DNA of 64,000 bases, taken from NCBI RefSeq assembly GCF_963678635.1, contig NC_087064.1, forward strand, positions 80,389,526 to 80,453,525, given 5' to 3'. The translations under genes were made by a program, and so were the position numbers. The notes below the pieces were generated by a model that saw nothing but the letters and a program-made list of their open reading frames with translations, made no database searches and was not told the origin of the DNA. Source of the DNA: Symsagittifera roscoffensis. Lineage: Eukaryota > Xenacoelomorpha > Acoela > Convolutidae. Below, in pieces: positions 12,101 through 21,199 of the stretch; within the stretch, counting starts at the first letter, position 1, and every line of letters begins with the position of its first letter.

Positions 12101-12173
12101 CCATGTCATTGATGTCATGTGAGTTTTCTTGATCTCCGAAAACACCACCATCTTGATCACTTATATTTATCAT
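9165..12173 (-). CDS. Nuclear PHD-finger protein, DIDO/PHF3/Bye1-like
   Basis: An uninterrupted 1002-codon ORF. Residues 1-390 are Ser/Asn/Lys-rich with several basic, nuclear-localisation-like clusters. Residues 391-440 form a C4HC3 PHD finger: WCICRKPHGGRFMICCDKC, then WYHGSC, ending CPKC. The RFMICCDKC core and the spacing are those of DIDO1, PHF3 and yeast Bye1, whose fingers bind methylated histone H3 Lys4. The rest is a long Lys/Ser/Arg-rich disordered region with no recognised TFIIS central domain or SPOC domain, so the protein resembles the short DIDO form more than the full architecture. An acceptor (TTTTTATTTTTAG, minus strand) ends 7 nt before the ATG, supporting this start. The last 140 residues differ in composition and may include read-through of an intron. 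Likely role: chromatin reader; family certain to PHD level, subfamily probable. Confidence 0.85.
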   Translation of the reverse strand: MINISDQDGGVFGDQENSHDINDMAPELPEAELYAAQSAAAEHDFQIFEQSRIISEHGYSLYPGKKYNKFAFNSENAIQISNHGMLKANQTSAINTRIAANVSDTDSGDQSTGGDFLISNSRRKRNKFGGLLANDSTQEEMNRMFPPFTPFAEDSAVVNEPHDDGFNSSSGSDSPTSLPAAIRNGFTNLTNGSAGGGGVSSEDNDFLATVVPSRMNNDESVLYFTEEKQENSNEEGIDTATLGGFKTMIGSDRKAIPSYFKKGGSFRDLTELGFNPNAKTIDLSKRTPKKKTPVSFNLSSPPKSAVRALFKSGPMKNSPVKKEKLKNDKSRSKRKNGKLTKPSPKTTKGAKRGKKSVSVSAKKLTSQQSKAVAAVRQRLNLSKKKKNNDVWCICRKPHGGRFMICCDKCNEWYHGSCVKVSLADGKLMAKTGEEYVCPKCIPKNPKAQKPKEKQKSPTTVRPVEIEKKPAMNESSQAPGTQTTKNRSAFSKMGLFDIGLPARKIVITKKSEMGTKPTESVSRLSQKKDSFALLLKKKRMERKSNVTLLKIARRSSTIPSKRSKSKSIGTKGTPKLTESIDQPTAVSRRSTRSVVDDPESLVKESGNALGETKTAVVEIKMEAKQPTPKLSSSKRKNTPRKRTAPVIEKMKSLEIKTKGDSESESPVSEKRVLRASVKPSTDSPSDGQEKVDEQKSPLNEQLIESTAGNDKESNPALKPQPGGGINKSKKRALLKATLIKNKSLLNEQLMQMKAAFGLNKDSKKEEEERKKGLKSSSSDVKDSRNRRKRPPDDDGNDSGNGSGGTNSSAGTGRASRGSNAERRSSSGSFGGKSPRNRSEKDQSSNSERRSSPRKRPDVPMVSNILIQSYELHAMLNTAYDSKSESVVNCSPAIEIFQQFDSNSEGNSIDHRQVADVQLAEISNEELKSLPRFHDQVQFSDSALRNLDFQFHIAAAIFEVAVTLKHALLSQLLPSIASIYCNYLSAETLIERSARSSNCTLKSS

Positions 12174-12180
12174 TTTTGAT

Positions 12181-12219
12181 CTAAAAATAAAAAAGGTTAA
12201 TTACAAAAGGGACCCTTAC
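12181..12219 (-). other. 39-nt leader intron or trans-splice acceptor of the PHD gene
   Basis: On the minus strand GTAAGGG at 12219 is followed 39 nt later by TTTTTATTTTTAG at 12181, just before ATCAAAAATG. Read as a cis intron it would be unusually short; read as an outron, only the acceptor would be real. Confidence 0.5.
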
Positions 12220-12229
12220 GTTTGGGTGC

Positions 12230-12523
12230 GGTCGTGCACAAGCTGGATAGGGCCCATACTAACATTATATAAACACATCAAAAAGCAATAATGCAGGAAT
12301 TAAGTCAAGTCAGAATTTAATGCGTTGTCATTGAAGGTATTTACTTCAACCGTCCCTCCTCTATAACAGCACTAATTGAGTTGTCTATCAATTGCGTCTT
12401 ACACAGTGATCTGAACCCCCGTACACAAAGGATAGCACTTGAGCAGCGCTAAGCTTATCTTAGTTCTTATATAGTTTATTGTTTCTGAGTAGCTTTCATG
12501 CCTTTTTTCACTAAGTTTTTCAG
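12230..12523. other. Upstream interval between the PHD gene and the retroelement
   Basis: No ORF. Holds the candidate TATA box of the PHD gene; nothing else recognised. Confidence 0.5.
12265..12276 (-). promoter_or_regulatory. Candidate TATA box of the PHD gene
   Basis: The minus strand reads GTTTATATAATG here. Initiation about 30 bases downstream would fall near 12240, giving a leader of roughly 20 nt before the GTAAG at 12219. Position fits, but AT-rich DNA makes such matches common. Confidence 0.35.
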
Positions 12524-13739
12524 CTATGCGCCCCATTGTTCGCGTAGCTGTTGATGCGGCATTACCAGTGCAGCCAAAAATGAGCGGGCAGAAGCTGCTC
12601 TGTTCGACTTGTAGAAGTATCTGTGGTATTTTGAGTTTTTTAGTGATTCGTGGTACTTTAGGCGTCTTTCAGTAATCTTTGTGAAGTTTTTGCGCGCGGG
12701 TTTCGGCTCGATTTCAACATCATAGCAAACCTCGCTCATGAGGTTGGCAAAGGCATCTCTAATTTTGTCATGCCTCATAGGGGGTGTATCAACCCTTCGC
12801 ACAGTGAAGGACGTGGGTAAGGTCGAATGATTGACCACGTGCACATGTGAGTGGAATATTGGTTGGTTGCAATCCAAATCTGAGATAGATTCCATCCCGG
12901 AATACGGATTTATTGAGGTTGAAATTTTATCTGCTAAGTGCCAGTGCGCTTAACCAGTTTCAGGCTCCCTTATCGGAGGCTAGCTCAAGTGCATATTTTT
13001 CCCTGTCGCTCAAGTTGTTCAAAATGTTAGTTCTCTTTTGTTTTGCTCTTTCAGTTTTAAGTGTTTTAATTTTTGTATAGATTTTTTTTCTTGCTCAGAT
13101 ATAGCTGTAAATGGGTCGTATGTGTCTGAGACTGATTGACGATGTTTTAATTGACCATTCTAAAAAGTTCTCATAATCAGAAGGTAGCTTGTTATTTAGA
13201 CCGCTCATTTTAAGTGGCAAAGAGGCGATGTTGTTAAGTTGATGGCTAATAATATCTTCATCAATTAAATTTGAAATGAGATTTTCCTGCAGTATCTTCT
13301 CGCAGGCCTACATGATTTCTGTGGCATTGGGGATACTTCTAGCTAAAAACGATAATTGTTCTTGTACCCCTTTGGTCTAACAGGATGACACGTTTTGTGG
13401 TGATGTTTTCGCGATCCTGCCAAGTTTTTTCAGTATTTTGTTGTTGTTCTAACTTGTTGTTTTTCACTCAGTCTCGGATCTTATGACAGAACCAAAAACT
13501 CTGGCCCCTTTCTTCATTTTGATTTCGGTATTTTTGAATGATTTTATCGCCTCGTTGTGTTTTTCATCTTTTACAATGAGCTGGCATTTCGATGCCTTTA
13601 CATGGTATTCAAAATATCTTCCGTGTTTGATGATGTTGTCATGAACTAATCGCAGGCTTTTCAAATTTCCGACTGCGTTCCCATCGTCTGCATACCGTTT
13701 CTGAGTTAAGCTGTTATTTTGATCTAAGAATACTGTCAA
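12524..13739 (-). mobile_element. Broken copy of an unassigned reverse transcriptase family with a C-terminal nuclease-like domain
   Basis: Minus-strand reading starts with the catalytic YADDG (about 13680), followed by a thumb-like stretch with ASKCQLIVKD. A region with IASLPLKMSGLNN follows near 13200, then the conserved segment ASDKGA-stop-NWLSAL near 12955. Next come FRDGIYLRFGLQPTNIP and a Cys/His segment with QSFDLTHVLHC. After a frameshift near 12800 the reading continues RHDKIRDAFANLMSEVCYDV. The order RT, Cys/His cluster, RHD/RHN motif is the same as in the longer plus-strand copy at 43989-46349. The Cys/His cluster plus RHD resembles the restriction-like endonuclease of R2-type elements. 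Stops, one frameshift and an internal deletion near the C-terminus show it is dead. Confidence 0.7.
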
Positions 13740-14540
13740 TTTTCCATTTTATTCTGGGAACAATTGTACACACTGCTCTTAAGCGAGAAAAAACTCACAC
13801 AAATAGATTAAACACGCTGTTATTGACAAGGCCAAAATCAAACTGTTTAGAAATTGAAAGACTGCACTATAAAACTTTCTCTCTCAAAATCAGCTTGCTT
13901 TCAACCGCTTTAAAATATTTCAAATTGACTTTGAAATTTGTATCTATTGACAATAAGTTTCCCATGCATGTTATTGAATTGATGAAAATTTAGGAATATT
14001 TCAACTGAACTTCGGTAGCTTAAACCATATCGACCCTAGCAAATCGCTAGTAGATTTTGCTATTCGTTTTGGCTAATATAAAGTAATAAAAAAACTGAAA
14101 ACTTTTGGAGCAAGCGATTCAAACACTATGTTTTCTAGCTTTCCTGATTAAACAGCTAATATTAGCTTCTGGTTTATTCAAGGAAGCTTTTGAAGCGATG
14201 AACTTTGGTCAATAGTCAAATACTATTGATAGATTGACTAAAATGACCCAACGCTAGGTGCTAGGGATTTAAGCAGACCGGTTTTTTAGCAGACTCAGAA
14301 CTATTATAAAGTGTGATAACTAATTTCAAACGCGGTATTGGCGATTAGCGACCGCTTGCTCCGCTGCGCTTCAATTCAACACGAGCGTTATTGTGCGCGT
14401 AAACCTTTGTTTGGCCCCTAATTTAGACTGTTGTGTTTTTGAAGTGGATAATTTTGTTTACAAATTGCGAGCTAATTGTCTGAATTGGGGAAGCTTGGCC
14501 CAGACTGAGCGTCTTTTTGAGTCTGTCCATCAATCATCCA
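13740..14540. other. AT-rich interval, nothing recognised
   Basis: No coding signal and no clear repeat apart from weak similarity of 14330-14370 to 33880-33925, both having CCGCTTGCTC followed by CTGCGCTT. Confidence 0.4.
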
Positions 14541-14542
14541 TC

Positions 14543-14544
14543 AC

Positions 14545-14583
<39 letters not shown>

Positions 14584-14585
14584 GT
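14543..14585 (+). repeat. (ATT)n microsatellite
   Basis: About 14 perfect ATT units. It may be the tail of an old LINE, since trinucleotide tails are typical of the LINE clade present here, but no LINE sequence is visible before it. Confidence 0.9.
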
Positions 14586-14867
14586 AGCTTTACAACCAAA
14601 GGTTGAGGGGCCGTTGGCCCGTTAAGAGTCAGATTACGTTGGTCTGCTAAAAGACTCATTTTTCACTTTTTATGCTAAAAGATTGGTCTGCTAAACGATC
14701 GGTCCCCCCAACGCTAGATATCAGTTTGAAACATTTCGATTGAAAATTTTTTTACCAATAATGGAGGAACTATCAATCAATTCACGTTGCCCTGATACCT
14801 CGAAATTATTTTAACAAAAGTTTCTTCTTCTGATCTATTATTGCCAAAAGATTCATCCATGAAACAA

Positions 14868-15075
14868 AATGTGCCAGTTGGTCATATTTGGAAGTTTGAC
14901 CTTGAGGAATACGGACAACGTAATTTTGGGGTGAAATGTAATTTTTCAAAAATTCGAATTGAGCCTGTCATGCTCAACTTTCTCGCGAAAACTGAAAATC
15001 TCAGAAAAACAAGACCGAAGAACGACCGAATTATAATCGCGGGAAAGTGGTCAAATTTAGCAGCGGGAAATTGCT
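14868..15075 (+). repeat. Dispersed repeat, copy 1 (second copy at 30125-30315)
   Basis: Both copies read GGTCATATTTGGAAGTTTGA, then TTTCTCGCGA, GAAAATC and GCGGGAA in the same order. The 95-codon ORF across this copy (14841-15128) is not kept in the other copy, so it is not treated as a gene. Confidence 0.6.
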
Positions 15076-16005
15076 ATTCGCAATTTCCGATACTTAATTT
15101 AAAGAGAGTAGAGCTGTCTTATTCGTGACAAGAGACAGAAAGTAATCGCGAGCTAAAGAACATCGACATTCAGCTGGACCAGAGTGAGCCTTCAGTGGAA
15201 AGGTAGACAATCGAAGTCTCCCAATGGTCCAGACCAAAAACTCAATTCTCAAGCTAGAACTTGTTCGATTAGAATTTATTGAATCAAACTTAGTTCCCCA
15301 TTTATTCTTAAGTTGCTTATTAATTTAGTTACCTCAAATTCTCGAGTGTGCCGATATGTGAGTAGTCAATTTAGTTTTCTTGAGTGTGTTTTATGATTGT
15401 TATGTTGAGGTAAGGAGAGTTTTAGGTAGTTTAAGGGGAGCATTTGGTAGTGGCCTTTAAGCTGTAACGGGTTTTTAGTCTCATGACGCAAGTGAACCGA
15501 ATTGGCTCCGACCGTTCGAGGTGGAAAAACACGAGATAGTGTCCCTGACTCTTGAGCCAATGGTTATAGGGTCTATTTTTCTTTAACCTCATATGTGACT
15601 GAAGTAGGCAACTGTTACAAAAGTAAGAAAAATCAAAAGTAAAAAAAAAGAATCTGAATTGAAAAATGAAGTTTACGAACATTGCAAAAACAAAAATAAA
15701 CAAATTTCCAGATGACATCTAACAAAAAGATGAATTAAAACAACTTTGCTAAATGTCAGATAAATTTAAAATTACTCCACCGAGTCTTTCCGTAGGCCTT
15801 TTTTTTAAACCTCGTTTGAGACGTAAGTCAACGACTGTTAAAGTCGTCTCTTTTGTATACAGGAGTAACAAAAACTTTTTTGAGATTGAAGGGAAATTTC
15901 CTATACTTAAAATAATCATTGAAAAGAAATGTAAGAGTTTCATATACGCTACTTGCTCCGTCTTTAAGTGCAAGTCTTTATGGGGGTTTTATATGATTGA
16001 AATTT

Positions 16006-16200
16006 CTGTTCTTTTTTGCATTCTATTGAAGAAATCAAAAAATGTATATTCTGGTATTTTATTTTGAGTATGACCAGTAAGTTCTTCGGTAGGTTTTGTT
16101 TAAAATTTTTTTCTCTTAAAAAAAATCCCAAATGGTAAAAAATTGTTATTAAGTTTGCAATTTTGTTAGCATTTTTGTAAATGACGGTAAAAAAATAATC
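16006..16200 (+). repeat. Direct repeat of the LINE 5' end
   Basis: Shares GTTCTTTTTTGCATTCTATT, GAGTATGACCAGT, GTTCTTCGGTAGGTTTTGTT and the following A/T-rich stretch with 16805-16990, which is the start of the inserted LINE. The two copies flank the left fragment of the split Penelope-like element. Confidence 0.75.
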
Positions 16201-16484
16201 CTCCAATGTAATTTTGAAGCAAGGATTTTATATCGGTAGTTTATGTTGCTTTTCTTGTATCATTGATAACTTATCAGCACTGTTGTTGATTGATCATTCT
16301 TCCGGGTATCGAAAAGTTGAATGATCTTCCGATTGTAATTTCGATTCATAATTTCTACCGTATAATGTTTTGGTAGTACACAAGCTTAAATACATTGCAT
16401 TACAGGTTCATAACAAACAGCAAAAAGATCAGTTTTAAAAGAGGGTTTAATTACGAAGGGATTGTTTGCTGTATTTTATTTAAA

Positions 16485-16802
16485 GCTACCACTGATGAGT
16501 ATCGAAATATAAGTGAAACCGTCTGGTACTGTAGAAAACGCATCGCGATAAGAGAGAAAAATAAGTCAGTGCAGCAAGCTATGTTATTTCTCCGTTACGT
16601 TGACGATTTAGTGAGAACAGTGAAGGGTGATCCTGAAAAGGTGCTACGGGCTGCAAACTTACTACATCCAAATTTACAGTTCACAATAGAAACACCAAAC
16701 ACAAACGGGAAATTGGCATTTTTGGAATTACACATTAGTATTGACAAAAGCAGGAAAATTAACTGTGGGTGGTATCAAAAACCAACAGATACAGGTACCA
16801 TA
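16485..16802 (+). mobile_element. Penelope-like element, copy 2, left fragment
   Basis: Codes for the end of the PHD-like insert (DEYRNISETVWYC), then LFLRYVDDLVRTV with the catalytic YVDD, and stops at GWYQKPTDTGTI. It is 5'-truncated at about 16485 inside the reverse transcriptase, common for such elements. Its continuation resumes at 26629 at exactly the next codons, so this is the left half of one copy split by a 9.8-kb insertion with CATA duplicated at both ends. It differs from copy 1 in keeping an open frame across the PHD end, but the last zinc-ligand Cys is Arg here (WYCRKR). Confidence 0.85.
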
Positions 16803-16990
16803 TTTGTTCTTTTTTGCATTCTATTGATGAAATCAAAAAATTTATACTCTGGAATTTTTGTTGAGTATGACCAGTGGGTTCTTCGGTAGGTTTTGTTAAA
16901 AAATTATTTCTCTTTAAAAAAATCCCAATTGGTAAAAATTGTTATTTCAAAAGTTAGCATTTTTGTATCAGACATTAGTAAAAGGACAAT
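16803..16990 (+). mobile_element. 5' end of the CR1/jockey-like LINE
   Basis: Begins directly after the target duplication CATA (16799-16802). It is the non-coding 5' part of the LINE that continues at about 21146, separated by the insertion of Penelope-like copy 1. The same sequence is found at 16006-16200. Confidence 0.6.
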
Positions 16991-17300
16991 GCGTTAAAAT
17001 TGTCAATTCAAAAAAACGTTTTCGCACATTTTTGTGCATCTTCAGGTTTTAAAAATTCTAAACTATCTGTACAAAATGATCCAAGATCATAAAAAGTGTC
17101 ATACACATTACTTCAAAATTTTAAAAATTCAACCAGTCAAAACTATACAAATATCACTGAAATTATGGAACAACTATTATGTAACAATTTTAAACATTTT
17201 GTCACAAATTTCTGAGAGTTTTCATCCTTTTTGTTTCAAAATTTTGTTGTATTAGCCAGAGTTTTTCGATTCTGGAACTATAGCCTTAGTGTCAGCTCCC
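16991..17300 (-). repeat. Downstream pseudo-LTR of Penelope-like copy 1
   Basis: Matches 20770-21145 from AACGTTTTCGCACATTTTTG through CTATCTGTACAAAATGATC to GATTCTGGAACTATAGCC. The same unit appears inverted at 27340-27660 as the 3' end of copy 2. Confidence 0.85.
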
Positions 17301-17883
17301 TACTTCTAAACTCCTCGCGCGTGTTAATTGCCGGTCTCTCTTTCCTAATTTGCAGCGCCTCTAATGTAAGTAACTTGACGCTGCTGGACGCCTGGTCAAT
17401 TATTTTCCAATTAAACTCAGACTGACTACTCTCACTACCACATTGATTTATATGCTGTCCAACTGGGGTATCCTCTTTTCGGTGTTCCTCAATCCTTGTG
17501 GTGAGTTGTCGGACCGTCTGGTCAACATAGATAGATTTGCCCCCACAACAGTCAAGTCTGTACACCACTTTTGATTTCAGTTCACTGGAAAAGGAGGATT
17601 TTAGAGAGGGCATACAAGTTTTCATTTTCCTCGTCGTGAATATTATCAGCGCATTGGTGATATCGCGCACTTTTTTTGCTAATGTTTGACTGTGATTCCC
17701 TCTATATTGGACCATCAAGATGGGTGGTGAATCACTGCTATAATCACAGGGCTTCTTTTTCTCAACCGTGTTCTTTTTGTTTTTGCCCTCGCTGATGATC
17801 TTTTCAAGGGCATGGGATGCAACCCGCGACGACCAACATTCTGGATATTGGTTATCCAACCACTGCTCACGGTTGATTTTCAT
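17278..17883 (-). pseudogene. GIY-YIG endonuclease part of Penelope-like copy 1
   Basis: 201 codons. A Lys-rich N-terminal half is followed by VVYRLDCCGGKSIYVDQT, then LTTRIEEH and the C-terminal VGQHINQCGSES. This is the GIY-YIG fold of Penelope-like endonucleases, which cleaves the target for reverse transcription. The expected YIGQT is YVDQT here, whereas copy 2 keeps YIGQT, so the catalytic motif is probably damaged. The ORF overlaps the preceding reverse transcriptase ORF by 4 bases (a frameshift relative to a single polyprotein). Confidence 0.85.
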
Positions 17884-18251
17884 AGCTTTATCATATTCTT
17901 CCCATGTTGACGTACTGCAGAAAACCCGGTGAACAGTTCCCTCATCACACTTCTCTTGTACTGAAGATGAGCGCAGCTTCTAAAATTTAGTATGGTACTT
18001 GTATCTGTTGGTTTTTGATACCAACCACAGCTAATTTTCCTGCTTTTGTCAATACTAATTTGTAAATCCAAAAATGCCAAATTTCCGTTCGTAATTGGTG
18101 TCTCTATTGTGAACTGTAAATTTGAATGTAGTAAGTTTGCAGCCCGTAGCACTTTTTCAGGATCAACCTTCACTGTTCTCACTATATCGTCAATGTAACG
18201 CAGAAATAACCTAGCTTGTTGCACTGAATTATTTTTCTCTCTTATTGCCAT
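17880..18251 (-). pseudogene. Reverse transcriptase, catalytic and thumb part, of Penelope-like copy 1
   Basis: Contains LFLRYIDDIVRTV (motif C, YIDD) and downstream LAFLDLQISIDKS and GWYQKPTDTSTI. It is in the same frame as the ORF at 18258-19373 and separated from it only by the TGA at 18258-18260; copy 2 has AGA at that site, so this is a simple nonsense change. Confidence 0.85.
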
Positions 18252-18398
18252 GCATTTTCAACAGTACCAGACGGTTTCACTTATAGTTCGATAATCATCA
18301 TCTGATATATCACCGCATTTTACTTGATACCAGTTCAAACAGCATTCACATTCTACACCTTTTGACCTGTACGTGACTTTCTTATTGCGCTCGGGACA
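18252..18398 (-). other. PHD-like zinc finger inserted inside the Penelope-like reverse transcriptase
   Basis: Between the motif B segment (KDGLAMGASLAVILANLWL) and the YIDD motif lies a Cys-rich stretch: CPER, then VECECCLNWYQVKC, then SDDDYRTISETVWYC, stop, KC. Spacing follows a C4HC3 PHD finger. Two ligands are replaced (second Cys by Arg, His by Gln), each by a single base change. Copy 2 keeps the end of the same insert at the same place, so the insert is a property of the family. Confidence 0.7.
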
Positions 18399-19373
18399 TT
18401 TTCCGTTAAGATCTTTCTCGGGCAAAAACTTTTTGGGAATATCCCTCGATGTTGCAGTTTTGTACTGCTTCAGCCAAAGATTTGCTAAAATAACGGCAAG
18501 AGATGCCCCCATTGCCAAACCATCTTTCTGAACGTACCATGTTTCATTGCACTTGAAATGGACTTGACTAACTGCCATGTTCAACAGTCTCTTCATGGTT
18601 TTCCTAGCAATTGATGGTGGTTCATCTTGCTCATACAATTTTCTCAGAGCTAAATGTATTGCTTCTTTCAGTGGAACATTTGTGTATAAACTCTTCACAT
18701 CTAGATATATCAAATTTTCATTGGGCTCAAGATTAGTGCTCTCTAAGATTTCTCTCGCATCCAGTGAATTGGTTTCGATGTTTGTGCCCTCAGTTTTCTC
18801 GAAAAATTTTGCAAGAACCTTGTTCAAGTTATAATAAGAGCTACCAGGCAAGGAGAGGACCGGTCTTAATGGGGTATTCACTTTATGCACTTTCGCCAAC
18901 CCATAAAGCCTAGGGGGCTGCCCCCCAGTAGACCTCATCCTTGTGTAGAGACTCTCACTTATTTCATCTTTTTTCCTCATAGCCAACAACTCCTTATTGA
19001 TGTCTCTTTCTATCTTCAAAACAATCGCATCACTTGTTCCTTTACTTTTGCTGAATTGATTTGAATCTAATGTAGCCGACAACTTGTTCTCGTAGGTGTC
19101 CTTTCTCATTACACAAAAATCCACGCCTTTGTCATACGGTACCGCAACTAAACCATTCCTATTCAGATACTTTCGGGCCTTCTCAACGCCTTTGTCAGAT
19201 GGTGTTCGTTTCACCCTTTTAGCATAGGCTTTTACCACAGCTTCGATCACACAAAGGGCCTCCCCGGGGATTTCACGATTTTTGAGATCCGATAGAAAGA
19301 TGTCAATGTCGGCGAGAAAGTGTGTCTCATTAAATTTACCCCTGACGGGATGCTTCGGCCCTAATGCCAACAC
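18258..19373 (-). pseudogene. Reverse transcriptase, fingers and palm, of Penelope-like copy 1
   Basis: 371 codons. Recognisable Penelope-like blocks: VAVPYDKGVDFCVM, PRLYGLAKVHK, LRPVLSLPGSSYYNL, NLIYLDVKSLYTNVPL (motif A) and KDGLAMGASLAVILANLWL (motif B). The frame continues upstream through LPNWVQ, a TAA and LALGPKHPV, so the first Met is not a true start. It ends at the nonsense codon inside the PHD-like insert. Confidence 0.88.
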
Positions 19374-19470
19374 TTATTGTACCCAATTTGGTAATTCAAC
19401 ATCATCAAGAGCTCTTATCGAACCCTCACCTTGCCTCCTAGAGGTCGGTCCTGCCTGTCTGATAGTTTCA

Positions 19471-19905
19471 TTAGCTTCTTCTGATGGGTCTCTTTGACTG
19501 TTGCTGTTTGTCTTTGTCCCCAAAGATATAATATTTAATTACCGAAGGCCAAATTTTCTCATCTACACCCCTCTGTACTGCGCTTCTCGCCCTTTCTAGT
19601 TTGACTTCAACGTTTTTCTCATCTGTCCTTGCCTTGTTTATCTCCGTTCTTAGAAGTTTTGTCTGAAAACTGTGTACCGCTTGGTTCGAAAACACCCCAT
19701 TTTCTGGTACCCTGAACCTCAAAAAATCAGGTATAATGTCGTTTTCTAGACAAACTCTCAAAAAATTAACACGTTGGTGACAGTTGATAAATTTAACATA
19801 TATGGACGCATAATCACGGACTAATTTCCAAATGAGTTTGTTTTTCAAAGTCCAAATCAAGATTGGAGGTGGGAGTACAACTGTGCTCATTGGTTTGCAG
19901 GCCAC
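19471..19905 (-). pseudogene. N-terminal part of Penelope-like copy 1
   Basis: 144 codons ending in QQQSKRPIRRS. The content (NFLRVCLENDIIPDFLRFRVP, then a Lys/Glu-rich helix) matches the region preceding the reverse transcriptase in Penelope-like elements. A frameshift near 19475 separates it from the reverse transcriptase frame. Confidence 0.6.
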
Positions 19906-19982
19906 GAGGAATAAACCTCACATGACACAAAGCAACTCAAATAACACAAGTTTAACTCACCCTCTTCGTTGAAGCCTCTTCG

Positions 19983-20643
19983 TCAGTAGGACCAACAATT
20001 GCCTCGCCTATGTTCACCAGTCTTCTTTTCTCCGCCCTGCTTTTCGATTGAGATTTCTTTTTCGTTTTTGAACGAAGCTTGGACAAGACAGCTGGCAGGT
20101 TGTTTTGGTGTTCGAACACAATTCGCAAAGATTTTAGCTTCAGCTGGACGTCCAGGTACAGTGCCTGATATTCGTTGACCAGCTCCGTTCTTCTCTTCCT
20201 CTTTGAAATGAGACACTTTGTAATAGGAAAGACAAAAATACCCGAGCTGATCAGCTAGTTCCTGATATCCGGTGTACCGTTTCTCTGACAGTAAACAATT
20301 GCGCTGATATTTGTCATTGTCTTCAGGATTTCTGTCAATTCCTCTGCAGTACAAGCTCTGTAATTGTTTGTGCGGTGGCTGTTTATCGAATTATTGATGA
20401 GGTCGTGCCACACCACCACTTGACGTTTTTCTGCTAGAGGTGCTCTGCAGAGTAGGCTTGCGAGGTTCTTCTGTGAGTTCGTGGTGTTCGGGTTTTAAAA
20501 AAGTCCCGGAATAGCCAAAATTTTGGGCAGAAATTGTTCTTTTTCCGGTTGTTAAGTTGTTCCAGGCTGTGGTAGAGGAAGCTAGCAGCTACAATGAAGA
20601 CCATTTCAATTCTAACATGGTAAAATATAAAAAGATTTTTCAA
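19983..20643 (-). other. 5' region of Penelope-like copy 1 with short ORFs of unknown role
   Basis: Two short ORFs (19983-20354, 123 codons; 20434-20643, 69 codons). I recognise no domain. They may be leftovers of an upstream ORF or chance ORFs in the leader. Confidence 0.3.
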
Positions 20644-20769
20644 CTAAAAAGATTTCTCCACTAAAACAAGGGGGAAAAAATTTTAAATTACGTATCCTTG
20701 TAGGAGAGACTGTAATTGAGAATTGGCTCAACGCCGTAGGGTTTCAAAATTTTACATCTAAATATTTTG

Positions 20770-21145
20770 AGAATGCGTTAAAAATAAAGTTCAAACGAAC
20801 GTTTTCGCACATTTTTGTGCATCTTCGGGGTGTAAAAATTCTAAACTATCTGTACAAAATGATCAAAGATCACAAAAAGTGTCATACACATCATTACTTC
20901 AAAATTTTAAAAATTCAACCAATCAAAACATTACAAATATCTCTGAAATTATGTAACAACTATTATGTAACAACTTTAAACATTTTGTCGCAAATTTCTG
21001 AGAATTTTCATCCTTTTTGTTTTCACAATTTCGTTTAGTCGCTATTTTCCATGCTAACATGTAAGTTATTTCAAAATTTTGTTGTTTTAGCCAGAATTTT
21101 TTTGATTCTGGAACTATAGCCTTTGTGTCAGCTCCCTACTACAAA
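20770..21145 (-). repeat. Upstream pseudo-LTR of Penelope-like copy 1
   Basis: Partner of 16991-17300, with about 60 more bases, including a block with CATGCTAACATGTAAGTTAT that the other copy lacks. The inverted copy-2 unit at 27340-27660 keeps that block, so the loss is private to the downstream repeat. Confidence 0.85.
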
Positions 21146-21199
21146 TTGTAGTATTAGCCTAATTGTTGTGATAAACTTATTAAATAGTTTCCGGTTTGA

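Larger units (their letters stand above)
16991..21145 (-). mobile_element. Penelope-like element, copy 1, nearly complete, with direct terminal repeats
   Basis: About 4.15 kb on the minus strand, bounded by direct repeats of roughly 300-370 bp (16991-17300 and 20770-21145), the pseudo-LTR layout typical of Penelope-like elements. Minus-strand order: an N-terminal region (19471-19905), reverse transcriptase (18258-19373), a PHD-like insert, the catalytic YIDD segment (17880-18251), and a GIY-YIG endonuclease (17278-17883). It has a frameshift near 19475, a TAA after LPNWVQ near 19375 and a TGA at 18258-18260. The reverse transcriptase and endonuclease identify the class with high confidence. 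It sits in the 5' region of the LINE. Confidence 0.9.

Noticed and set aside
14841-15128. 95-codon ORF as a gene
   Set aside because: The homologous repeat at 30125-30315 does not keep the frame.
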